64,000 bases of DNA from Flavobacterium sp. Leaf82 (GTDB lineage Bacteria > Bacteroidota > Bacteroidia > Flavobacteriales > Flavobacteriaceae), in assembly GCF_001422725.1 (NCBI RefSeq), contig NZ_LMMA01000036.1:1-64000 (forward strand), read 5' to 3'. The notes below the pieces were generated by a model. That model worked only from the letters and a program-made list of their open reading frames with translations. It searched no databases and had not been told where the DNA came from. Position 1 is the stretch's first letter; each line of letters starts with the position of its first letter. This document shows, piece after piece, positions 18,577 to 27,388 of this stretch. The position numbers and the translations under genes are program-made.

Positions 18577-19791
18577 TTAAGATTTAATTGTATTTACAGC
18601 AAGATTTTGTGTTCTGTATCTGTTAAAAATCATGAAAACTACAACTACAATTAAGATTAGTGAAATGTTTGCAAATCCTAATAACAACTGGCTTTTTACG
18701 GCATATAAATTTACAAAACCGTAGCTAAATAATGAACTCAGCATGTAAGTTCCTCCGCCTGTAAGTCCGCTTGCTACACCGGCATTTTTAGAAAAACGAC
18801 TTAGACAATAACCATAAATATTATTGAAGATAAAACCACCACAAAGATTGATTCCCATAGTAAAACCTATTAAAGTATAAATATTACTGGTTATCGAAGC
18901 CGTAGAAATCATGAATAATACCAAGATAACTTGTACCGTAACAGCAATTGTAACTTTGTTTGCAAGTGGCTTGTGAATAAGTGACTTGGCAATAATTCCA
19001 CCCATCATAACCGCTAAACCGGACAATAAAGAACTGTAACCTGTTGTAATTGCTGAATATCCCAATACGCGTTCTACAATAAACGGACTCGATAAACTAT
19101 AAACGACAACAAGGCCAAAACAAATTGCAAGAATCAAAACTCCCAAAGTAAAATCACCAGATCGTAACATTCCGGAATACGTTTGTGCAATGGCTTTTAA
19201 TTTAAAAGGATGAAAATATTTTAACGATTCTCCGCTATATAAAAGTTCCAAAACCAGAAAAAGCAATGATAATCCGCCAAGGAAATAAAAGTTGGATCTC
19301 CACCCAAAACTATGTTCTAAATATCCGCCAAGAAATGGCGCCATAATAGGCGCGCAAGCCCAAATAATCGAAAATAAACTGATATAACTTTTCAGTTTTT
19401 CGCCAGAATAAAGGTCGACAAAATAAGCTCGTTTGGCAATGACAATAAAGGCAATGGCGATTCCCTGAATGATTCGCATGGTATAAATAACATAAAGATC
19501 AGGCACTAAAGCAATCACAAAACTGGTTGCAGAAAACACGGCAAGCGAAGCAATACTGATTTTAAAACGTCCGAAACTGTCTAATATACTGCCAATAAAA
19601 ATCTGGCTTACACCCAGACTAAACATAAAAAAGACAAGCGAAAGCTGAATTGCTCCGGCTGAAACATGCAGATCTTTTGCCATGGCAGGAAGCGAAGGCA
19701 AATAAATATCTGTCGCAAATCCGGATAACGGAATAAGGGAAAAGGCTAATAAGGTGCTGAAGCCCTTATGATTTTCTTGTAAATTTCTCAT
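18577..19791 (-). CDS. Bcr/CflA family MFS drug efflux transporter
   Basis: This is a 404-residue major facilitator protein with 12 membrane helices of the DHA1 Bcr/CflA group. Motif A is seen as GSILDSFGRFKISI and the N-terminal signature FATDIYLPSLPAM is typical. It exports small drugs such as bicyclomycin or phenicols in relatives; the substrate here is unknown. It lies 59 bp downstream of a TetR gene on the same strand, with a perfect TetR-type palindrome (19816-19833) in between. Repression by that TetR protein is therefore likely. Confidence 0.92.
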   Translation of the reverse strand: MRNLQENHKGFSTLLAFSLIPLSGFATDIYLPSLPAMAKDLHVSAGAIQLSLVFFMFSLGVSQIFIGSILDSFGRFKISIASLAVFSATSFVIALVPDLYVIYTMRIIQGIAIAFIVIAKRAYFVDLYSGEKLKSYISLFSIIWACAPIMAPFLGGYLEHSFGWRSNFYFLGGLSLLFLVLELLYSGESLKYFHPFKLKAIAQTYSGMLRSGDFTLGVLILAICFGLVVVYSLSSPFIVERVLGYSAITTGYSSLLSGLAVMMGGIIAKSLIHKPLANKVTIAVTVQVILVLFMISTASITSNIYTLIGFTMGINLCGGFIFNNIYGYCLSRFSKNAGVASGLTGGGTYMLSSLFSYGFVNLYAVKSQLLLGFANISLILIVVVVFMIFNRYRTQNLAVNTIKS

Positions 19792-19815
19792 TTTTTTAAA
19801 TTAATTAATATTAAA

Positions 19816-19833
19816 TTAGACCGATCGGTCTAA
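19816..19833. promoter_or_regulatory. TetR-type operator before the MFS pump
   Basis: TTAGACCGATCGGTCTAA is a perfect 18-bp palindrome located 24 bp upstream of the pump start. The AGACCG/CGGTCT arms recur in front of the TetR gene itself at 20459-20472. Confidence 0.9.
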
Positions 19834-19850
19834 AAAAGTTCAAAAAAAAA

Positions 19851-20432
19851 CTATTGCAAATAGCTTTCGAATTCATTCCTGATACTGTCCAGAATAATTT
19901 TCATCTGGTCGTCATTGCCTAAAATTTTTCTGCATAAAATAGCGCCTTCAATCATAGCAAATACTTTAATGCTAAAATGTTCCGGATTGATTTCTGACGA
20001 TAATTCTTTACTTTCTATTCCTTCCTGAACAATAGTAAAAAATCTATTTTGGGCAGAGCGAATGGCTTTTTTTACCTGCTCTTTCATAACCGGATTTGTA
20101 TCGTCAGCTTCGGCTCCAAAATTCAAGATAGGACAACCATCTTCTGTATTGATATGGTTGGCATAAACATTCAATAAATTAGAAAGTTTTTCTTTGGCTG
20201 ATTTTCCTTCTGCCACAGCTGTATTTAATTTTGCCGATAATTGAGATCTTAAATAAAGAAATGATTCTTTGCAAATCTCTTCCTTGTTTTCAAAGTTCCC
20301 ATAAATACCGCCTTTTGCCAGTTTTGTAGCTTCCATAATATCGCTCAATGAAGTTCCCGCCATTCCCTTTTTGTTGATTATAGGAGCAGATGCTTCAATA
20401 ATAAATTGTCTGGTTCTTTCTGCTTTACTCAT
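19851..20432 (-). CDS. TetR/AcrR family transcriptional repressor
   Basis: This 193-residue TetR-family repressor has the N-terminal helix-turn-helix in TSLSDIMEATKLAKGGIYGNFENKEEI and a variable ligand domain. It is closely similar in layout to the second TetR protein of the window (38589-39176), including the shared ...GCPxLNFGxEADDTNPVxKE segment. Matching operators lie in its own promoter and in front of the MFS gene, so it probably represses both. The ligand is presumably a substrate of the pump. Confidence 0.93.
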   Translation of the reverse strand: MSKAERTRQFIIEASAPIINKKGMAGTSLSDIMEATKLAKGGIYGNFENKEEICKESFLYLRSQLSAKLNTAVAEGKSAKEKLSNLLNVYANHINTEDGCPILNFGAEADDTNPVMKEQVKKAIRSAQNRFFTIVQEGIESKELSSEINPEHFSIKVFAMIEGAILCRKILGNDDQMKIILDSIRNEFESYLQ

Positions 20433-20451
20433 CGCTTTTTATTTGAGGGAA

Positions 20452-20483
20452 CAAATTTAGACCGTTCGGTCTTTATTTGCAAA
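20452..20483 (-). promoter_or_regulatory. TetR promoter with operator in the -33/-7 spacer
   Basis: On the minus strand a TTTG -33 element (20480-20483) and a TAAATTTG -7 element (20452-20459) are separated by 20 bp. The operator AGACCGTTCGGTCT (20459-20472) sits in the spacer and touches the -7 element. This fits autorepression. Confidence 0.75.
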
Positions 20484-20633
20484 TATTTTAACTTTTATTT
20501 TAATTATAAGGGAGTTATGCGTTTTTTGTTTTGAAGAAAATTGCCCGCGGATTGTACGGATTAAGTGGGTTGACGCGGGTTTATTTTTTTTGTTAGTTTT
20601 TGAAATTATTCTCTTTTGATTCTCATTTACGAC

Positions 20634-20666
20634 AAACCTGCCAGGTTTTTAAAACCTGTCAGGTTT
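20634..20666. repeat. AACCTGCCAGGTTT hairpin repeat
   Basis: ACCTGCCAGGTTTTTAAAA and CCTGTCAGGTTT form an imperfect self-complementary repeat about 24 bp downstream of the TehA-like stop codon. It could act as a weak terminator or be another dispersed palindrome. Confidence 0.6.
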
Positions 20667-20689
20667 AGTACGTGAAATTAGAAATCCTT

Positions 20690-21685
20690 TTACTTCGGGA
20701 AATAATTCCCTTTCCATAACAATTTTACAGATCCTATTGCAACTCCTAAAACAACAATATTCATGATACAGAATATAATTATTGCTACTATTGAAACGGT
20801 AAAATTTGGAGTTTTTAAAGCAAAAATAGAAAGTCCCTGAGATAATGTAGCGATCCCAAACGTATATGCCCAATATCCCGGTGCAAAAGCTTGTTCTTTA
20901 AGCCATTTTAAGGCAAAAGTTATCGCCACAAAAACAAATAATGCATATCCCATTAAACCGTAAACAATTGGAATACTTATATTATTACCACACAAAACCT
21001 GATACGCAACAAATAAAATAACTGCCGGCGCCATATAAATCCCCATGAAGTTTCTGGTTTTTGCGCCAAGTCCGCCAACCGTTAATTGTTGGGTAATTAC
21101 GGAATCCATAATGAGCCAGGAAATTGTTCCAATACCAAGAAGTACATATCCGTAATTGGTATATCCCAATAATCCTGCTGCAAGGGCATTTACTAAAATA
21201 CTCGCCGTAAAAGTCAAAAATAATGATGGTGTAGTTTGTTCTGCCTGACGTTCCTGTGTCCATAAACCGGAAAGTTTATAAGCGCCATAAACAAGATTTA
21301 AAACAGAACCTATCCAAAACAAAGAAATAGCAATTGACTCACTGTAAACATGAATTGCAAGTGCCATTAATATTACAGATTCAGGAAGTAAAGCCAGAAA
21401 CGACGATTGTACTGGATCTTTGAACTCGGCTATAGCTAAATTTCTATGCTGAATCCATTTGTTGCAATACAGCAATAACCACCAGAAAAAAGATAGTACT
21501 GCCAATCCTTCAAGAACTTCGCCAACATAAGATGGTAAATTCCATAAAGAAGTGGCGTTTCTCCAGGCGTTTCCAGTTTCGGCTAATCCCAATGTCATTG
21601 CAAAAAATGATGCCGGAGCAATTGGCAATGTAATCTTTTTTTTTTGAATCTCTTGCTGTACGATTTTGTGTTCTATTTTGTCCAT
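20690..21685 (-). CDS. TehA/SLAC1-family tellurite-resistance/dicarboxylate transporter
   Basis: This is a membrane protein of 331 residues from the ATG at 21685 (a TTG 30 bp further upstream is less likely because it overlaps a -7-like TAATTTTG). It has about ten helices of the TDT/SLAC1 anion-channel fold, beginning APASFFAMTLGLAETGNAWR, the typical TehA start. Relatives conduct anions or confer tellurite tolerance. It is divergent from an AraC regulator, with a 21-bp-period direct repeat in the short shared promoter region, so regulation by that AraC protein is plausible. Confidence 0.85.
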   Translation of the reverse strand: MDKIEHKIVQQEIQKKKITLPIAPASFFAMTLGLAETGNAWRNATSLWNLPSYVGEVLEGLAVLSFFWWLLLYCNKWIQHRNLAIAEFKDPVQSSFLALLPESVILMALAIHVYSESIAISLFWIGSVLNLVYGAYKLSGLWTQERQAEQTTPSLFLTFTASILVNALAAGLLGYTNYGYVLLGIGTISWLIMDSVITQQLTVGGLGAKTRNFMGIYMAPAVILFVAYQVLCGNNISIPIVYGLMGYALFVFVAITFALKWLKEQAFAPGYWAYTFGIATLSQGLSIFALKTPNFTVSIVAIIIFCIMNIVVLGVAIGSVKLLWKGNYFPK

Positions 21686-21744
21686 TATTAAAATATTTGA
21701 TTTAACTTTGAGCAAAATTATACTGATTTATCCAAAATTAAATT

Positions 21745-21775
21745 GTAATATCATTCGTTAATTTAGTAATATCAT
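21745..21775. promoter_or_regulatory. 21-bp-period direct repeat in TehA/AraC divergent promoter
   Basis: GTAATATCAT occurs at 21745-21754 and again at 21766-21775, exactly 21 bp apart (two DNA turns). This spacing is typical of AraC-family half-sites. The second copy abuts the AraC start codon, consistent with autoregulation. Confidence 0.6.
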
Positions 21776-21778
21776 GTT

Positions 21779-22618
21779 ATGACAAAAAACAATATATACC
21801 TGCCTTACGAAGTTGTTTTTAAGGAAATAAACGAATCTCTTCATACCGAAGTGGGCAATAATTTCTTCGAATTGCTTTATATTGTTTCGGGAACTGGAGT
21901 TCAGACGATCAATGAAAACCGATTGTCATATCAACCGGGACATCTTTTTTTGATTACGCCTCAGGATTCGCATTCCTTAGAAATCAAGAGTCCAACTATT
22001 ATTTTTCAGTTGCGATTTACAGACATTTATATTAAAAATGGTCCTTTTACTTCTAACAATCTTTATAAACTAGAATATATACTACAACATGCTCATCATC
22101 AGCCTGGTTGTATCTTAAAAAGAATTACGGACAAAAATCTGGTGCATCCGGTTATAGAAGCGATCAGGCATGAATATTATAATCCTACTTTATACAATAC
22201 AGAACTTATTCAGCTATTAATCAACACCTTGATTGTGATTATTGCACGAAATATTTCTGAATATCTTCCGGAAAACATCAACAAACAATCTGATGCAAAA
22301 GCAAATACGCTTCTTGAGTATATTCAGACTCATATTTATGAACCCGAAAAATTGAGCGTTACGGTTATGAGCGAGAAATTTGGAATTTCTGAAACATATC
22401 TGGGAAGGTATTTTAAAAAACAAGCGAACGAAACTTTACAGGATTATATTTCGAAATACCGAATAAAGCTGGCAGAAAACCGACTTCTTTATAGTGATTT
22501 GCGCGTAGGCGAAATTGCAAATGAATTGGGTTTTAATGATGAAAGTCACCTCAATAAAATATTCAAAAAACACAGAGGCACAACTCCATCTGCTTTTAGA
22601 AAAAATAAGGTCAATTAA
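21779..22618 (+). CDS. AraC family transcriptional regulator
   Basis: This is a 279-residue regulator with an N-terminal cupin-like sensor domain (YQPGHLFLITPQDSHSLEI near residues 45-65) and two C-terminal helix-turn-helix motifs (LSVTVMSEKFGISETYLGRYF; RVGEIANELGFNDESHLNKIF). It is divergent from the TehA-like transporter and lies 198 bp upstream of the DoxX gene. It is one of two good candidates, with the LytTR regulator at 24297-25064, for binding the GTCCGTTTC direct repeats in front of three genes here. Confidence 0.92.
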   Translation: MTKNNIYLPYEVVFKEINESLHTEVGNNFFELLYIVSGTGVQTINENRLSYQPGHLFLITPQDSHSLEIKSPTIIFQLRFTDIYIKNGPFTSNNLYKLEYILQHAHHQPGCILKRITDKNLVHPVIEAIRHEYYNPTLYNTELIQLLINTLIVIIARNISEYLPENINKQSDAKANTLLEYIQTHIYEPEKLSVTVMSEKFGISETYLGRYFKKQANETLQDYISKYRIKLAENRLLYSDLRVGEIANELGFNDESHLNKIFKKHRGTTPSAFRKNKVN

Positions 22619-22712
22619 TATACTTTAAATCGCACATCTTAATCTGATTAAGAATCCCTATTTCTAAATTACCTTTAATACAAACCTTCAAAATTAAATC
22701 AACTTACAGATT

Positions 22713-22786
22713 GTCTGTTTCAACTTTTAAATCGTCCGTTTCAGCATAATTTCAATTTTAAATTGAGGACTTATGGCGCAAATTTG
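22713..22786 (+). promoter_or_regulatory. GTCCGTTTC direct-repeat promoter of the DoxX gene
   Basis: GTCTGTTTC (22713-22721) and GTCCGTTTC (22734-22742) lie 21 bp apart. After a further 37 nt (counted from CGTCCGTTT) comes CAAATTTG (22779-22786), a -7-like element 30 bp before the start codon. The same layout with the same 37-nt spacing precedes the genes starting at 28411 and 30500. Confidence 0.85.
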
Positions 22787-22816
22787 CCTTATAAATCAAC
22801 TTAAAAAATAGAAATC

Positions 22817-23221
22817 ATGAGTACAAAAACGACAAAAATTATTTACTGGACAGGAATCGTATTAACTTCTTTATGGTTTGGTGCCAGCGGCTTTTTTGAG
22901 CTAACCACAAACCCAATTGTTTGGGGAATTACACAACAATTAGGTTATCCGGAACATTTTATTTATTTGCTTGGCATAATGAAAGTTGCGGGAGTAATCA
23001 CTTTATTAATTCCGAACAAATTGCTACGATTGAAAGAATGGGTATTTGCAGGAGTATTTTTTGATATCATTTTCGCTTTCTTTTCGAAACTTGCTGTTCT
23101 GGGTTTTCCAGCAACTATAGATGCCATTATTGCTTTTATAATGGTAAGTGTAACTTATATCATGTTTAGAAAATTATATACCGCGACTTACAGCACAATA
23201 GATTACAATACGTTACTCTAA
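22817..23221 (+). CDS. DoxX-like membrane protein
   Basis: This is a 134-residue protein with four membrane helices of the DoxX/DoxX-like family. Members are small inner-membrane proteins of unclear biochemistry, often linked to redox or stress systems. Motifs FGASGFFELT and GIMKVAGVITLL are typical. It belongs to the three-gene GTCCGTTTC regulon described in the findings, together with two exported hydrolases. A hairpin terminator follows at 23241-23276. Confidence 0.85.
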   Translation: MSTKTTKIIYWTGIVLTSLWFGASGFFELTTNPIVWGITQQLGYPEHFIYLLGIMKVAGVITLLIPNKLLRLKEWVFAGVFFDIIFAFFSKLAVLGFPATIDAIIAFIMVSVTYIMFRKLYTATYSTIDYNTLL

Positions 23222-23240
23222 AACAAACAATTATTGAACA

Positions 23241-23276
23241 AAAAAAATGCTTAAGGTTTTTTCTTAGGCATTTTTT
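23241..23276 (+). terminator. Rho-independent terminator after DoxX gene
   Basis: AAAAAATGCTTAAG pairs with CTTAGGCATTTTTT with one G-U pair around a T-rich loop, 20 bp after the stop codon. Confidence 0.85.
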
Positions 23277-23313
23277 CTACTGCAATAATCAATACAATTT
23301 AAAATATAACACA

Positions 23314-24117
23314 ATGAAAAATACACTTTTAATAGCCGCAATACTATCTCTTTCCGGACTATTTTCTCTTAACTGTTTCATGTTTCCGGACAGTTACGAA
23401 GAACTAACCGGAAAATTAAAATCAGAAAAAATTAAAGTCGAAACTACTAATACTAACGGATTTGCAGTTGTAGAACTTTTTACGTCTGAAGGATGTTCGA
23501 GCTGTCCTCCTGCCGATGAAATAATGGCGAAAATACAGCGCGAAACCAAAGATCAAAACATTTATTTCCTGGCATATCACGTAGATTATTGGGATCGTTT
23601 GGGCTGGAAAGATCAATTTAGTTCAAACCAGTTTACGGTTCGCCAGCAACAATATCAAAACTGGCTGAATCTTTATGTAATTTATACACCGCAATTTATC
23701 ATAAACGGAACTACCGAATTTGCAGGTTATAATGAAACAGGTCTTTCTAAAAAAATTGCTGATGCCCTGACCATAAAACCAAATTCGAATCTGGAACTTA
23801 CAGCAAAAACTGATGATACAGATTCCATAAACATTCATTTTAAAGCAAATGAGATTCAGAAAAACACGAATTTGTTTATTGCGGCGGTTCAAAAAGAAGC
23901 GACTTCGAAAGTTGTACGTGGCGAAAATAAAGGAAATACTTTGCATCACGTTCAGATTGTGAGACAGCTTAAAAGTTTTGCTTTAAATGAAAAGGAGGGA
24001 AATATTGCAATTAAAAAACCTGCAGATTTCAATACAAAAGACTGGGAATTAATTGGTTTTCTACAAAATACTTCGACTGGAAAAATTTCTGCTACAGCAA
24101 AAGTTCCTTTGATATAA
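23314..24117 (+). CDS. DUF1223 secreted thioredoxin-like protein
   Basis: This 267-residue protein has an N-terminal signal sequence ending near residue 20, where LSLNCF could also be a lipobox. It is followed by the DUF1223 fold. The FTSEGCSSCPPADE motif carries a C61-x-x-C64 pair reminiscent of thioredoxins. The family has no assigned reaction. It is probably periplasmic. It starts 92 bp after the DoxX gene but behind a terminator, so it likely has its own promoter. Confidence 0.85.
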   Translation: MKNTLLIAAILSLSGLFSLNCFMFPDSYEELTGKLKSEKIKVETTNTNGFAVVELFTSEGCSSCPPADEIMAKIQRETKDQNIYFLAYHVDYWDRLGWKDQFSSNQFTVRQQQYQNWLNLYVIYTPQFIINGTTEFAGYNETGLSKKIADALTIKPNSNLELTAKTDDTDSINIHFKANEIQKNTNLFIAAVQKEATSKVVRGENKGNTLHHVQIVRQLKSFALNEKEGNIAIKKPADFNTKDWELIGFLQNTSTGKISATAKVPLI

Positions 24118-24187
24118 AATTACCCACAGATTATACTGATTTAAACCCATATTCACTGGTTATTGTTTGTAATAATCAGTGTTTTTT

Positions 24188-24285
24188 TATGCCACAGATT
24201 TCACAGATTAAACGGATTCTTTTTTTGAATTATTTTGATTTTAAATTTAAAAAAATCTTTTTAATCTGTAAAATCTGTGGCATTA
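24188..24285. repeat. Long imperfect inverted repeat containing AATCTGTGGCAT
   Basis: ATGCCACAGATTTCACAGATTAAAC (positions 24189-24213) pairs with TTAATCTGTAAAATCTGTGGCAT (24262-24285). It lies between convergent genes and may act as a transcription stop. A half-copy occurs at 34687-34706. Confidence 0.8.
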
Positions 24286-24296
24286 TAAATTTTAAT

Positions 24297-25064
24297 TTAT
24301 CTATTCTCTAACCAACTCAAGAACGCAGTAGCTTTATCTTTACCAACCAATAATTTCTCTTCGGTTGGAATGGTTAATTTGATGATTAGTTTTCGGGAGA
24401 AATAATGTTCAGCTTCCCTGATTGCTGAAAAGTTAACCAGATATTGTCGGTTCATTCTAAAGAATTGAGTTGGCGATAAAAGCTTATGTACTTCATCAAG
24501 GGATTGCGTGATTTGATATTCGACCTTATCGAAAGTCATAATCGTTGGCGTTTCATTTTTGATGTAAAAAAAGGCAATATTCTCTGTTAGAATTGTTTGG
24601 TATTTGTTATTCTTAAAAACAAGAAAGCTGCTTTTCCCTTTATTTTCACCAGTTCTGGTTAACAAATACTCGAAATCTGGCATTGCTTTTTTATTCCTTT
24701 GAAAGAAATTCTTTAATTCACCTGCTTTTTTAATGGCCTGCGCGATACTTTCTCTCGAAAATGGTTTTAGTACATAATCGATTCCGTTAGATTTAAATGC
24801 TTCAATTGCATAATCATCAAAAGCGGTACAGAAAATTACTGGCGATAAAACTTCAACATTTTTAAAAATCTCAAAGCACAAACCATCAGCAAGTTGAATG
24901 TCCATAAAAATAAGATCAGGCTGATCATTCTCTGACAAATAACTCACAGCGCCGTCTATACTCTGGATATACGACAAAATTTGAGCATCTGGTCTGATAC
25001 TCAAAATAAGCTGACCAAGTGCTTTGGCGGTTTTTACTTCATCTTCAATTATTACGATAGTCAT
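24297..25064 (-). CDS. LytTR-family response regulator
   Basis: This 255-residue regulator has an N-terminal receiver domain (acidic pocket E7-D8-E9, phospho-acceptor D55 in IFMDIQLADG, lysine in VLKPFS) and a C-terminal LytTR DNA-binding domain (FFRMNRQYLVN near residue 210). Its gene overlaps that of the sensor kinase by 20 bp. LytTR proteins bind two 9-bp direct repeats about 12 bp apart. The GTCCGTTTC repeats in front of three nearby genes have that geometry and a partly matching core, so it is a good candidate for their regulator. Confidence 0.93.
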   Translation of the reverse strand: MTIVIIEDEVKTAKALGQLILSIRPDAQILSYIQSIDGAVSYLSENDQPDLIFMDIQLADGLCFEIFKNVEVLSPVIFCTAFDDYAIEAFKSNGIDYVLKPFSRESIAQAIKKAGELKNFFQRNKKAMPDFEYLLTRTGENKGKSSFLVFKNNKYQTILTENIAFFYIKNETPTIMTFDKVEYQITQSLDEVHKLLSPTQFFRMNRQYLVNFSAIREAEHYFSRKLIIKLTIPTEEKLLVGKDKATAFLSWLENR

Positions 25065-26061
25065 AAATCATGGGTATTTTTACTTTAAAAATAGTTTCGT
25101 TTTTCTCGATTTCAATTTCTTTGTGAATCAAATGCGAAAAGCGCTGATTGATATTATCCAGTCCAGCTCCGGTAGACAATACACCTCTTTTTAGTTGGAT
25201 TTGATTTTCGATTACTAAAAAATCTCCTTCGGTATATAATTTAATGTGCAAAGGTTTATCAAGCGAAACTACATTGTGTTTGATGCAGTTTTCGATTAGT
25301 AATTGCAATGTAAATGGCGGAACAGCAGAATCATACTGTCTTTGATCGACTTGATTTTCTAAAACAAATCCGTCTTCAAAACGGGCTTTTAAGAGATAAA
25401 CATAAGAATTCAGGATTTGAAGTTCTTCTCGAAGCTGAATCAAATCCATTTTTCTGCTTTCGAGCGTAAAACGATAAAAATCAGATAATTTCAAAATAAA
25501 ATCAGAACTCTGAGGATCCTGAATATCAACCATCGATTTTAAGGTATTCAAACTATTAAACAAAAAATGCGGATTAACCTGCTGTTTTAAAAGTTCATAT
25601 TGTGCACCCAGATTTACGGCTTTTGTACGTTCAAGTTCTACGCCCATTTGTTGGGTTTGGTAGTTTTGAAAAAGCAAATGTAGGAACATATACACAATCA
25701 GATTGATTAAAACTCCGCGTAATTCGAACATTATTGGAGCATCCATTTTTGATATTTGAAAAAGTTCCTGATGTCCAATTACCAAAATTACCATAACCAA
25801 AATCCCCATTATTACACTCAGTAAAAGTTTCCAGTTGAATAAACTTGTATTGGTGCGCTGTGAAGAGAATTTAGGCAAACTGTACATATTGTAATACCAT
25901 ATAAAAATGGAAAACAACAAAGTGATCGAAGCGTTTATTATAATGTCTCCAAAAGTAGAATCGCCATCAAATAATTTGGGTATCGAAGCAAGAATTGCCA
26001 GTGCTATAGAACTTCCCCATATTACTTTTGAGGAAACCTGAAAGCGTTTTACTTTATCCAT
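25045..26061 (-). CDS. LytS/YehU-type sensor histidine kinase
   Basis: This is a 338-residue membrane sensor kinase with four N-terminal membrane helices (residues ~15-145), a short coiled coil and the His_kinase domain. The phospho-acceptor histidine is in QQVNPHFLFNSLNTL near residue 170. A HATPase region follows (LLIENCIKHNVVSL; GAGLDNINQRF). It is translationally coupled to the LytTR regulator and the two form a two-component system. The signal sensed is unknown; there is no large periplasmic domain, so a membrane or intramembrane cue is likely. Confidence 0.92.
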   Translation of the reverse strand: MDKVKRFQVSSKVIWGSSIALAILASIPKLFDGDSTFGDIIINASITLLFSIFIWYYNMYSLPKFSSQRTNTSLFNWKLLLSVIMGILVMVILVIGHQELFQISKMDAPIMFELRGVLINLIVYMFLHLLFQNYQTQQMGVELERTKAVNLGAQYELLKQQVNPHFLFNSLNTLKSMVDIQDPQSSDFILKLSDFYRFTLESRKMDLIQLREELQILNSYVYLLKARFEDGFVLENQVDQRQYDSAVPPFTLQLLIENCIKHNVVSLDKPLHIKLYTEGDFLVIENQIQLKRGVLSTGAGLDNINQRFSHLIHKEIEIEKNETIFKVKIPMIYDYRNN

Positions 26062-26579
26062 ATTGTATGTTTTTTTTAATCTTGCTTTGGTAAAGATAGA
26101 ATATTTTAGAAGTATTTTATATCGAAAAAAATAAAGTCTACTTTAAAAAAAAGCAATTATTTCTGTCTTATTTTTATTAATTAATCACTTTATATAAGAC
26201 ATTCAAAATCATTGATTTTATGATATTAATGTTATATTTTTCTATATCATGTCAGTTTTTAATAATACCTTAATTTTTAAATTTGATTTGGGCATTTTTC
26301 TGGTTGCAAATAGCGCAACAATGTCAAATAATTCAGAATGAACATTTTTTGAAGGATTATTTAGAACTAAATAAGCATTTTATTCATTATAAATTTATAA
26401 AATATAAAGCATTTAAAATTTTGATTATTTTAATATTATATATACTTATCTAAATAATTACTAGAACAGTATAAAATATTTAATTTTGAAGAAAAAATAC
26501 TTTTGAATGGTAATTATACTGTGAAAAGCATTAACATAAAAAAACCTCTTCGACTGAAGAGGCTTTCTGTTTTTTGTGT
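26062..26579. other. 518-bp A/T-rich intergenic stretch
   Basis: Apart from the OsmC terminator at its left edge in reading direction (26537-26562) I see no gene, strong repeat or recognisable RNA here. The part next to 26062 must hold the promoter of the sensor kinase gene. Confidence 0.5.
26537..26562 (-). terminator. Rho-independent terminator of the OsmC gene
   Basis: CCTCTTC (26545-26551) pairs with GAAGAGG (26556-26562) around a GACT loop. On the minus strand a T-run follows. It lies 18 bp after the stop codon. Confidence 0.88.
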
Positions 26580-26990
26580 TTACGCGATGTTTATAATCAC
26601 ATTAATATTTCCTCTTGTAGCTTTAGAATAAGGACAAGTTTGATGTGCTATATCTGTAATTTGTTTTGCAACTTCAGGGTCGATTCCTGGTAAACTAACG
26701 TTAAGGCGCGCTTGTAGTGAATACTCTCCATCGGTTGCACATAAATCTACTTCGGCATCTACAGCGGTTTCTGCGGGAAGTTTAATTGCTAATTTAGAAG
26801 CTGCGATTCCCATTGCGCCAATAAAACAAGCTGACCATCCGGCTGCAAAAAGTTGTTCCGGATTTGTTCCCGGACGTGATGTTCCCGGCGAACTTAGTTT
26901 AATATTTAATTGATCGTCTGAACTTTGAGATGCTCCTTCTCTACCACCTGTTGTGTGTGTTTTTCCTGTGTATAATACTTTTGTTTCCAT
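26580..26990 (-). CDS. OsmC/Ohr family organic hydroperoxide resistance protein
   Basis: This is a 136-residue Ohr-type peroxidase. The two redox cysteines are C55 (GWSACFIGAMG) and C119 (HQTCPYSKATRGN), and the N-terminal part carries the ATGGREG-like motif TTGGREGASQSSD. Such enzymes reduce organic hydroperoxides with dihydrolipoyl thiols in the cytoplasm. Length is typical. It is a single-gene unit with its own terminator. Confidence 0.93.
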   Translation of the reverse strand: METKVLYTGKTHTTGGREGASQSSDDQLNIKLSSPGTSRPGTNPEQLFAAGWSACFIGAMGIAASKLAIKLPAETAVDAEVDLCATDGEYSLQARLNVSLPGIDPEVAKQITDIAHQTCPYSKATRGNINVIINIA

Positions 26991-27110
26991 GATTTTTAAT
27001 TTTAGATTTTAGACTTAAGATTTTAGATTATTTGAAAATTTGAATGATTTTATGATTTAACCGCAAAACTTTGTGTCGCTTTGTGTATCCCGATAGCTAT
27101 CGGGATTGTG

Positions 27111-27318
27111 TTCTCTGTGGTAAATTTTACCGCAAAGCGCGCAAAGGTTTTTTAATTTTAAGGGGTTTATAAAAACGCTAAGAGCGCAAAGCTTTGTGCG
27201 ACTTTGTGTAATCTTTGTGTTCTCTGTGGTGAATTTTACCGCAAAGCGCGCAAAGGTTTTTTAATTTTAAGGGTTTTATAAAAACGCTAAGAGCGCAAAG
27301 CTTTGTGCGACTTTGTGT
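27111..27318. repeat. Tandem duplication of a ~99-bp CGCAAAG-rich unit
   Basis: Copy 1 (27111-27209) and copy 2 (27220-27318) are almost identical and offset by 109 bp. Each starts with TTCTCTGTGG, contains TTTTACCGCAAAGCGCGCAA and ends with CTTTGTGCGACTTTGTGT, so each unit is also internally palindromic. Further partial copies lie at 27061-27090 and 27330-27380. A related family is at 53986-54205. The 398-bp gap 26991-27388 otherwise holds no gene. Confidence 0.92.
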
Positions 27319-27388
27319 GCTTTAAAAATAAACCTTAGCGAACTTTGCGTAAATCCTTGCGTTCTTTGCGGTTAAACTTTTTTTTTAC

